A stretch of DNA of 26,516 nucleotides from UBA1205 sp045534635. Lineage in GTDB: Bacteria; Bacteroidota; Bacteroidia; Bacteroidales; WCHB1-69. Under the pieces are notes generated by a model. The model saw only the letters and a program-made list of their open reading frames with translations. It had not been told where the DNA came from and searched no databases. The position numbers and the translations under genes are program-made. The DNA lies in the NCBI GenBank assembly GCA_045534635.1, contig JAZSKB010000043.1, forward strand, positions 1 through 26,516, given 5' to 3'. Positions 8,006-14,317 of the stretch are shown in pieces; positions within the stretch are counted from its first letter, which is position 1; each line of letters begins with the position of its first letter.

Positions 8006-9460
8006 ATGGCAAAGGCAGTCAAACAACACGGGCGGGTATATACGCCCGATTATTTGGTCAAGGTGATCCTTGATTTTGGAGGATATGACAAACCAACCAT
8101 CCTCAAAAAACACGTCATTGACAATAGTTGCGGTGACGGTGCATTCCTCATAGAAATTGTGCGGCGATATTGTTCACTATTCCTTGCACAAAAACATGAC
8201 TTGTCCGAATTGAAAGAAGATTTGGAAACGTATGTTCACGGTATTGAGTTGGATGCTGCTGAATGTAATGCGTGCGTTCAAAACCTTAATCGTGTTGTTG
8301 AATCATATGGATTGAGCGATTTGAATTGGAACATCTTGAATGCCGACACTCTAACTGTCAATCATTTCAATGGTAAGATGGATTATGTGTTCGGCAACCC
8401 GCCGTATGTACGTGTGCATAATCTTGAAACTAGTTATGAGAGTGTGAAGAAGTTTAAATTTGCGGAAGGAGGTATGACAGACCTTTTCATCGTCTTCTTT
8501 GAAATCGGATTCAACATGTTGGCAAAAAACGGCAAAATGTGTTTAATAACACCGAGTTCTTGGTTGAGCAGCAAAGCGGGTCAACATTTGCGCGACTACA
8601 TCATTCTTTACCAAAATCTTTCGGGAGTTGTTGATTTGGAGCATTTTCAACCATTTGAAGCGACTACGTACACACTCATATCCAGATTCTCTAAAACAAA
8701 GAAATACAATCACATAGACTATTATGTGTTTGATGGTTCTGTAAATGATAAAATTTTTCAAGATAAATTATCTTATACGGATGTCTTGATTAGCCAAAAC
8801 ATTTATTTCTCCCAAAACGAAAATCTTTCGCTTCTCAAAAACATCAAAACCACATACAGTTATCCATACGTTTCCGTAAAAAACGGATTTGCGACGCTTG
8901 CTGACAAGGTGTTTATAGGTGACTTTGACTTTTCGGAAGGCACTATCGATATATTAAAAGCGTCCACAGGAAAATGGAGCAAGTGCATCTATCCTTACGA
9001 CAACAAAGGAAAGCCTTTGCCTCTTGATGTTTTTATGAAGAACACGTCGGCATACAATCAATTATTGTCAAATCAGGATAAACTTTCTAAAAATAGGGAT
9101 ATTGAGGATGACAAGTATTGGTATCTGTTTGGTCGCACACAAGCTTTGAAAGATGTCTCAAAGATGAAGTATGCTATCAATACCATTATTAAGGATAAGA
9201 ATAGTTTAAAAATAGAATGCGTACCTTCAGGAAACGGAATCTACAGCGGTCTATATATCCTTACGGATATTAAATTCGAAACAATCAAGCAACTTCTTTG
9301 TTCAGAAGATTTTATCAACTATATAAAACTTCTAAAGAACTATAAAAGCGGAGGTTATTACACCTTTGCATCGAAGGATTTAGAACAATATTTGAATTAC
9401 AAATTAACTGAAAAATATGGACAATCAAGAATTTCTAACGGTAGTCGGGAACTCTTTTAA
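8006..9460 (+). CDS. N6-adenine DNA methyltransferase (Eco57I/TaqI-like class), restriction-modification
   Basis: This 484-residue enzyme is predicted to methylate adenine in a specific DNA site and so protect it from the partner nuclease. Motif X-like HGRVYTPDYLV lies at residues 8-18, SAM-binding motif I (DNSCGDGAFL) at 39-48, and the catalytic NPPY at 131-134 (DYVFGNPPYVRVHN), in the X-I-IV order of the gamma class. The C-terminal half (~270-484) is probably the target-recognition region. The frame has a stop at 7997, three codons before ATG 8006, which fixes the start; GAAAG just upstream may be a weak ribosome site. Its 3' end overlaps the next gene by 44 nt. Its richer G+C and codon use differ from the neighbouring housekeeping genes, suggesting horizontal transfer. 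Confidence 0.9.
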   Translation: MAKAVKQHGRVYTPDYLVKVILDFGGYDKPTILKKHVIDNSCGDGAFLIEIVRRYCSLFLAQKHDLSELKEDLETYVHGIELDAAECNACVQNLNRVVESYGLSDLNWNILNADTLTVNHFNGKMDYVFGNPPYVRVHNLETSYESVKKFKFAEGGMTDLFIVFFEIGFNMLAKNGKMCLITPSSWLSSKAGQHLRDYIILYQNLSGVVDLEHFQPFEATTYTLISRFSKTKKYNHIDYYVFDGSVNDKIFQDKLSYTDVLISQNIYFSQNENLSLLKNIKTTYSYPYVSVKNGFATLADKVFIGDFDFSEGTIDILKASTGKWSKCIYPYDNKGKPLPLDVFMKNTSAYNQLLSNQDKLSKNRDIEDDKYWYLFGRTQALKDVSKMKYAINTIIKDKNSLKIECVPSGNGIYSGLYILTDIKFETIKQLLCSEDFINYIKLLKNYKSGGYYTFASKDLEQYLNYKLTEKYGQSRISNGSRELF

Positions 9461-10124
9461 AAAGTTCCTTGAAACAGGTTCTCGTAGTAATGAGAAACTG
9501 AAAATCTTACACGGTGCCATCGCAAGAGATCTTACAGAACGGTTAGGTGTCGGTTATTATGTGCAATCGCTGGGTGTCGGGAATGGAAAGGAAAGGAAAT
9601 TGGACGGTCGGTACATCAACAAAGTCGTGGATATCACAATATTAAGGAATGACAGACCTATTGCTGGAATTGGAGTGAAATTTGTGATGCAGAATTATTC
9701 ACAAAATTCCAACAATTATTTCGAGAACATGTTGGGTGAAACAGCAAACATCCGCTGTGCGAACATCCCTTATTTCCAGATTTTTATCATTCCCGACAAA
9801 CTGCCCTATTATAAAAATGACGGCACTATTCAAAAATGGGAAAATTTTTCCGTTCACAATTCCGCCAAATATTTAACTCTTTCCGAAGACAACATTCAAA
9901 CTTTTGTTCACACCCCTACTAAAACGTTGTTGTTTGTGGTGCATTTACCTGAAATAACACGAGATGTCCATAACAAGCACGAATATGTCCGCTATTATGA
10001 AGAACAGAATAATTTCCAAGTTTGCGAATCACCTGGCGAATATGGAACATTTTCCTCTGCTGTCATTTACAACAACTACGAGGATTTCGCAACCAAGGTA
10101 GTGCATTACATTTTGTCTTTATAA
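9417..10124 (+). CDS. Putative type II restriction endonuclease
   Basis: This 235-residue protein begins inside the last 44 nt of the methyltransferase gene in another frame, the usual arrangement of a cognate restriction pair. I do not recognise the named family. A plausible PD-(D/E)XK-type core is visible: KVVDITI with Asp72, then GIGVKFV with Lys88, where the residue two before Lys is Gly instead of Asp/Glu. Glu103 lies 15 residues later in NNYFENMLGETANIR, with Glu108 also available. A displaced acidic residue on the following helix is known from the Cfr10I, Bse634I and NgoMIV enzymes, so the active site may be of that form. The recognition sequence cannot be told. A perfect palindromic terminator follows. 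The nuclease role is inferred mainly from context. Confidence 0.7.
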   Translation: MDNQEFLTVVGNSFKKFLETGSRSNEKLKILHGAIARDLTERLGVGYYVQSLGVGNGKERKLDGRYINKVVDITILRNDRPIAGIGVKFVMQNYSQNSNNYFENMLGETANIRCANIPYFQIFIIPDKLPYYKNDGTIQKWENFSVHNSAKYLTLSEDNIQTFVHTPTKTLLFVVHLPEITRDVHNKHEYVRYYEEQNNFQVCESPGEYGTFSSAVIYNNYEDFATKVVHYILSL

Positions 10125-10126
10125 AA

Positions 10127-10160
10127 TAGTTAAGAAAATCATTTTCTTAACTAATTTTTT
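10127..10160 (+). terminator. Perfect 27-nt palindrome with T run, end of the restriction operon
   Basis: TAGTTAAGAAAAT (10127-10139) and ATTTTCTTAACTA (10141-10153) are exact inverted repeats around C10140. They are followed by AATTTTTT. The palindrome starts 3 nt after the endonuclease stop and probably terminates the island transcript. Confidence 0.8.
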
Positions 10161-10239
10161 GAAAATTTTACACCTTTACACTATCATAATTTTCAAGGAT
10201 AAATCTCGTAATATTTAAGAAAATATAACAAAAAAGTGT

Positions 10240-10247
10240 TACCTTTG
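10240..10247 (+). promoter_or_regulatory. -7 box (TACCTTTG) for the gldB-cdaA-ahcY operon
   Basis: This TAnnTTTG match lies 20 nt before the gldB ATG at 10268, the same spacing as at the protease gene. The first gene of the operon follows directly, and a terminator lies upstream. Confidence 0.65.
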
Positions 10248-10267
10248 CAAAATTAACATTCATTAAA

Positions 10268-11305
10268 ATGAAATTATCTTTATCAATATATAAAACACTT
10301 ATATTGTGCGTATTAACACTTGTTGTTATCAATGGTTGTCAGCGTAAAAAGAGCGATTACCAACCACCTATTGACAATTCCGAAGTAAAAGAGATTGCAC
10401 AAAAATTAAATACCCAAATTGCTCGATACGATATAGACCTTGCAAATTTATCTACTGATAGTTTGTATGAACAACTTTCAGCACTTCAACCCAAATATCC
10501 ATTCTTTTTGGGCACATCTCCTATCAATCAAGCAGGTGTTAATCAAATAAAACAATACCTTAACGACCCTATTATCAAGAAATTATATAAAGAAACCAAT
10601 AAAATTTTTGCAGATTGTTCTTTTTTAGAAATTGCTTTCGATTCAGCATTTTCTTTACTAAAATATCATTATCCAGAAACACATTTACCACACATATATA
10701 CAGCCATTACTGGTTTATATTACGAAGAACCTATTAGTTGTTACGATAGTGTAATGGTAATAGCATTAGATTTATATCTTGGTAGCAATTATAGTTTATA
10801 CAAACAATTAGGACCCAATGTACCACAATATGTCTATCGTAGATTTTCAAAAGAATACATAATACCCGATTGTATGAAAGAATTAGCATTTCAATACATC
10901 GATTTTAATCAATCATCTTCTGTATTGGAAGAAATGCTAATAGAAGGTAAACGATTAATGTTTGCAGAAATTATGTTACCCAATACCTCCGACACGCTCA
11001 TTTTTGGATTTTCAAAAGAAAAAATCCAATGGGCTATTGATAATGAATCCGAAATATGGTCTTATCTAATTAATAATGAATTACTTTTCAATAAAAATAA
11101 AGTTGTTGTTCGCAAACTTATAGGTGATGCACCATTTACAAGTTATTTTCCCAAAACATCTCCTGGCCGAATAGGCTCTTGGATAGGTTGGCAAATTTGT
11201 CGTTCTTGGATAATCAACAATCCAAAACGCCCTATTAAAGAACTTTTCTTGGAAAAAGATGCACAAAAAGTATTAAAAGAATCAAAATATAAACCTAAAA
11301 AATAA
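10268..11305 (+). CDS. gldB: GldB-family lipoprotein
   Basis: This 345-residue lipoprotein has a signal peptide ending in a lipobox (VINGC, lipidated Cys24), so it is anchored in the envelope. The body matches my memory of the gliding-motility lipoprotein GldB family: FADCSFLEIAFDSAFSLLKYHYP in the middle, LDLYLGSNYSLYKQLGPNVPQYVYRRF, and the C-terminal block SPGRIGSWIGWQICRSWI. In flavobacteria GldB is needed for gliding, although many non-gliding Bacteroidota carry homologs. Its precise role is not established. The T9SS cargo proteins elsewhere in the window fit an organism with this machinery, but no other gld or por genes are present here. It is first in an operon, 6 nt before cdaA. Confidence 0.8.
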   Translation: MKLSLSIYKTLILCVLTLVVINGCQRKKSDYQPPIDNSEVKEIAQKLNTQIARYDIDLANLSTDSLYEQLSALQPKYPFFLGTSPINQAGVNQIKQYLNDPIIKKLYKETNKIFADCSFLEIAFDSAFSLLKYHYPETHLPHIYTAITGLYYEEPISCYDSVMVIALDLYLGSNYSLYKQLGPNVPQYVYRRFSKEYIIPDCMKELAFQYIDFNQSSSVLEEMLIEGKRLMFAEIMLPNTSDTLIFGFSKEKIQWAIDNESEIWSYLINNELLFNKNKVVVRKLIGDAPFTSYFPKTSPGRIGSWIGWQICRSWIINNPKRPIKELFLEKDAQKVLKESKYKPKK

Positions 11306-11311
11306 ATTACG

Positions 11312-12097
11312 ATGTTATTGTTTTTGGATTTTTTGAAATTAGGACTTGCAGATATTATTGATATTCTGATTATTGCTCTTTTGTTTTCCTTTCTTTATCG
11401 TTTAATCAAAGGCACAGCAGCCCTAAATATTTTTATAGGTTTAGTTATTATATATGTTCTTTGGAAATTGGTAGTATTGTTTAATATGCCATTGCTTTCA
11501 GAATTTTTGGGACAATTTATTTCTGTTGGATTTATAGCATTAATCATTATTTTTCACCCAGAAATTCGCCAATTTTTATTGTTTTTAGGTAGCAAAAATC
11601 CATTGAAGAAAGCCAATATCCTCACTTGGAAAGAACATAATAAAAAATCATCAATTCCACGAATCAATACTATCGTTCGTGCATGCAATCGTATGTCAAA
11701 TTCACTTACTGGAGCATTGATTATTTTAACCAAAGAAAATCAATTAGATGAATTTGTTCAAACAGGAGAAATCATCAATGCAAACACTTCTCGAGAATTG
11801 ATAGAAACCATTTTTTTCAAAAATACTCCTCTTCACGATGGAGCATTGATTATCAATAAAAGAACAATGGTTGCCGCTCGTTGTATATTACCTGTTAGTC
11901 AACGCGAAAACATTCCTTCTGATATGGGATTAAGACATCGAGCCGCTATTGGTATAACCGAACAAACAGATTGTATAGCCATTATTGTTTCCGAACAAAC
12001 TGGTGGTATTTCATTCTGTCAAAATGGGAAAATTAAACGAAATGTCACTCCTCAAGAATTACAAAAACTTTTGGAGGAACAATTTATCAATAAATAA
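11312..12097 (+). CDS. cdaA: Membrane diadenylate cyclase CdaA
   Basis: CdaA makes the second messenger c-di-AMP from two ATP. The 261-residue protein has three hydrophobic N-terminal segments (residues ~12-30, 36-58, 68-85). The DAC domain follows with the hallmark DGA (176-178, in PLHDGALII) and RHR (208-210, in LRHRAAIGITE) motifs, both needed for ATP binding and catalysis. Length and layout are normal for the CdaA type. It lies 6 nt after gldB and 15 nt before ahcY, so the three genes are probably co-transcribed. No regulator of the CdaR or GlmM kind is adjacent, unlike the usual Bacillota locus. Confidence 0.96.
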   Translation: MLLFLDFLKLGLADIIDILIIALLFSFLYRLIKGTAALNIFIGLVIIYVLWKLVVLFNMPLLSEFLGQFISVGFIALIIIFHPEIRQFLLFLGSKNPLKKANILTWKEHNKKSSIPRINTIVRACNRMSNSLTGALIILTKENQLDEFVQTGEIINANTSRELIETIFFKNTPLHDGALIINKRTMVAARCILPVSQRENIPSDMGLRHRAAIGITEQTDCIAIIVSEQTGGISFCQNGKIKRNVTPQELQKLLEEQFINK

Positions 12098-12112
12098 AAT
12101 TAATACAACAAT

Positions 12113-13522
12113 ATGATAGACAATTCATTAAAATACAAAGTTGCGGATATTTCTTTAGCCGATTGGGGACGTAAAGAAATTGAAATATCTGAAAAAGAGA
12201 TGCCCGGCTTAATGGCTGTCCGTGCAAAATATGGTAAAGAAAAACCTTTAAAAGGTGTTAGAATATCTGGTTCTTTACACATGACAATTCAAACCGCAGT
12301 TTTAATAGAAACATTGGTAGAATTAGGAGCAGATGTTCGTTGGGCAAGTTGCAATATTTTTTCTACACAAGACCATGCCGCCGCCGCTATCGCTGCTACA
12401 GGTGTTCCTGTTTTTGCTTGGAAAGGAGAATCTTTGGAAGAATATTGGTGGTGTACTCTTCAAGCACTTTCATTTCCAAACAATCTTGGTCCTCAATTGA
12501 TAGTTGACGATGGAGGAGATGCTACTTTGTTGATTCATAAAGGATTTGCAGCAGAAAACAACCCTTCTTTGTTGGACGCCCAACCTTCTTCTGCAGAAGA
12601 AGCGGTTATTTTAAATCTTTTAAAAGAAGTTGCTAAATCTGACCCACAAAAATGGCATCGTCTTGTTGAACAATGGAAAGGTGTTTCTGAAGAAACAACT
12701 ACCGGTGTTCATCGTTTGTATCAAATGATGGAACGTAAAGAATTACTTGTTCCAGCTATCAACGTAAATGATAGTGTTACCAAATCTAAATTTGACAATT
12801 TATATGGTTGTCGAGAATCACTTGCCGATGGTATCAAACGTGCTACAGATGTAATGATTGCAGGAAAAGTTGTTGTTGTTCTTGGTTATGGCGATGTAGG
12901 AAAAGGTTGTGCTAAATCTATGCGTTCTTATGGTGCTCGCGTGTTAGTAACAGAAATAGACCCTATTTGTGCATTACAAGCAGCAATGGAAGGTTTTGAA
13001 GTTACTCTTATTGAAGATGCTCTCAAAGAAGGCAATATATTTGTTACCACAACAGGAAATCGTGATGTTATTACCATTGAACACATGTCAAAAATGCTTG
13101 ACCAAGCCATCGTTTGCAATATTGGACATTTTGACAACGAAATCCAAATGGCTCAATTAGAAGCATTTCCATGTATCAAAAAACGTAATATAAAACCTCA
13201 AGTTGATGAATACACTTTCCCAGATGGACATGCAATATTTGTTCTTGCCGAAGGACGACTTGTTAATTTAGGTTGTGCTACAGGACATCCTTCTTTTGTA
13301 ATGAGTAATTCTTTTACTAATCAAGCATTGGCACAAATTGAATTGTGGAAAAATAATTATCCTATTGGCGTTTATAGACTTCCTAAACATTTGGATGAAG
13401 AAGTTGCTCGTTTGCATTTGGAAAAAATTGGTGTTAAATTGACTCGTTTAACACAATCACAAGCCGAATATATAGGAGTTCCTGTAGATGGTCCTTACAA
13501 AGCAGAACATTATAGATACTAA
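12113..13522 (+). CDS. ahcY: Adenosylhomocysteinase (SAH hydrolase)
   Basis: AhcY reversibly splits S-adenosylhomocysteine to adenosine and homocysteine in the cytoplasm, removing the by-product of SAM-dependent methylation. The 469-residue protein is full length. It has SLADWGRKEIEISEKEMPGLM at the start, SGSLHMTIQTAVLIETL and WASCNIFSTQDHAAAA in the substrate domain, the NAD-binding loop GYGDVGKG at residues 258-265, and the conserved tail DGPYKAEHYRY that completes the active site of the partner subunit. The upstream gap of 15 nt leaves no room for an SAH or SAM riboswitch, so control probably rests with the operon promoter at gldB. Confidence 0.98.
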   Translation: MIDNSLKYKVADISLADWGRKEIEISEKEMPGLMAVRAKYGKEKPLKGVRISGSLHMTIQTAVLIETLVELGADVRWASCNIFSTQDHAAAAIAATGVPVFAWKGESLEEYWWCTLQALSFPNNLGPQLIVDDGGDATLLIHKGFAAENNPSLLDAQPSSAEEAVILNLLKEVAKSDPQKWHRLVEQWKGVSEETTTGVHRLYQMMERKELLVPAINVNDSVTKSKFDNLYGCRESLADGIKRATDVMIAGKVVVVLGYGDVGKGCAKSMRSYGARVLVTEIDPICALQAAMEGFEVTLIEDALKEGNIFVTTTGNRDVITIEHMSKMLDQAIVCNIGHFDNEIQMAQLEAFPCIKKRNIKPQVDEYTFPDGHAIFVLAEGRLVNLGCATGHPSFVMSNSFTNQALAQIELWKNNYPIGVYRLPKHLDEEVARLHLEKIGVKLTRLTQSQAEYIGVPVDGPYKAEHYRY

Positions 13523-13602
13523 TAGTTAAATATTTAAATAAAAATACAAAAAAATGTTCATAATATTTGCATTATAATTGTATTTTGCATTTCTATTTTT
13601 TA

Positions 13603-13610
13603 TACTTTTG
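13603..13610 (+). promoter_or_regulatory. -7 box (TACTTTTG) for the small barrel gene
   Basis: This TAnnTTTG match lies in the 135-nt gap after ahcY, 47 nt before the ATG at 13658. A TTG at 13578-13580 sits 22 nt upstream, an acceptable -33 spacing for this phylum. Confidence 0.55.
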
Positions 13611-13657
13611 CTCGTTAAATCTAAAATTTATTAATTTAAATACAAAATATTTTAAAA

Positions 13658-14140
13658 ATGAAAAAGTTTTTTTTAATTATTGGATTACTTGCAGGTATTA
13701 GCCTTGCAATAGTTGCACAACCAAGAGCAATCGGTGCTCGATTAGGATACAATCTTGAAGTTAGTTACCAACATAGTTTGGGAGAAAACTTTTTAGAAAT
13801 AGACGCCGGTGCATTCGGATTTAGTGGAGTTCATGCCGCTGTGATTTACGATTGGATTTTTGCTTCTCCTTCTTGGACACCAAAAGGCGAATGGGATTGG
13901 TATGCTGGTGTCGGTGGTGCTGGTGGTTTTGGTTTCAAAAATTACTATCATGAAAATGGTGGTGGTTTTGGATATGTTGGTGTCGCTGGACAAATTGGTT
14001 TGTCTTACACATTTTGGTTTCCATTACAATTAAGTATTGATTATCGTCCTACTATTGGTGTTTGGTTAGGAGGAAAAAATATGGGATTCCATTCTCATGG
14101 TTTATTCGATGGAGCACTTAGTGTTAGATATTCTTTCTAA
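13658..14140 (+). CDS. Small outer-membrane beta-barrel protein
   Basis: This 160-residue exported protein has a clear signal peptide (MKKFFLIIGLLAGISLAIVAQ). The remaining ~140 residues alternate Gly/aromatic strands (IGARLGYNLEVSYQHSLG, WDWYAGVGGAGGFGF, GYVGVAGQIGLSYTFWFPLQLSIDYRP) and end in RYSF, the terminal Phe signature of outer-membrane barrels. The size fits an eight-strand barrel. Function is unknown; similar small barrel proteins are common in Bacteroidales. It has its own promoter-like box and its own terminator, so it is a single-gene unit. Confidence 0.85.
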   Translation: MKKFFLIIGLLAGISLAIVAQPRAIGARLGYNLEVSYQHSLGENFLEIDAGAFGFSGVHAAVIYDWIFASPSWTPKGEWDWYAGVGGAGGFGFKNYYHENGGGFGYVGVAGQIGLSYTFWFPLQLSIDYRPTIGVWLGGKNMGFHSHGLFDGALSVRYSF

Positions 14141-14160
14141 TAAATAATTTTCTAAAATAA

Positions 14161-14188
14161 AAAAGGATTGCGTTGCAATCCTTTTTTT
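14161..14188 (+). terminator. Rho-independent terminator after the small barrel gene
   Basis: AAAAGGATTGC (14161-14171) pairs with GCAATCCTTTT (14175-14185) around a GTT loop. A run of seven T's covers 14182-14188. Stem and tail are both strong. Confidence 0.95.
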
Positions 14189-14285
14189 GTGCTAAAATGT
14201 TGTTTCATTTTTTTTATTTCTAACAAAATTTGACTAATCATAGAATTTTAATATAAAATTGTTATTTCCGAATTGTGAAAAATGC

Positions 14286-14293
14286 TATCTTTG
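14286..14293 (+). promoter_or_regulatory. Bacteroidota -7 box (TATCTTTG) for the DPP IV gene
   Basis: An exact -7 element lies 24 nt before the ATG at 14318, with a loosely spaced TTG at 14259-14261 (24-nt spacer). The in-frame ATG at 14282 overlaps the promoter, so 14318 is the better start. The surrounding 17-mer is identical to that before the S8 protease. Confidence 0.75.
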
Positions 14294-14317
14294 CAATTTA
14301 TTAAAATAAAGATTATA

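Noticed and set aside
7996..8073. Possible 25-codon leader peptide ATG at 7996, out of frame with the methyltransferase
   Set aside because: Short chance ORFs are common and its sequence mirrors the methyltransferase codons. There is no evidence that it is translated.
7925..8113. Minus-strand ORF of 62 aa across the palindromic element and the methyltransferase start
   Set aside because: It runs through structured repeat DNA and the conserved 5' end of the methyltransferase. No recognisable product or start context was seen.
12098..12112. SAH or SAM riboswitch before ahcY
   Set aside because: Only 15 nt separate cdaA from ahcY, too short for any known aptamer.
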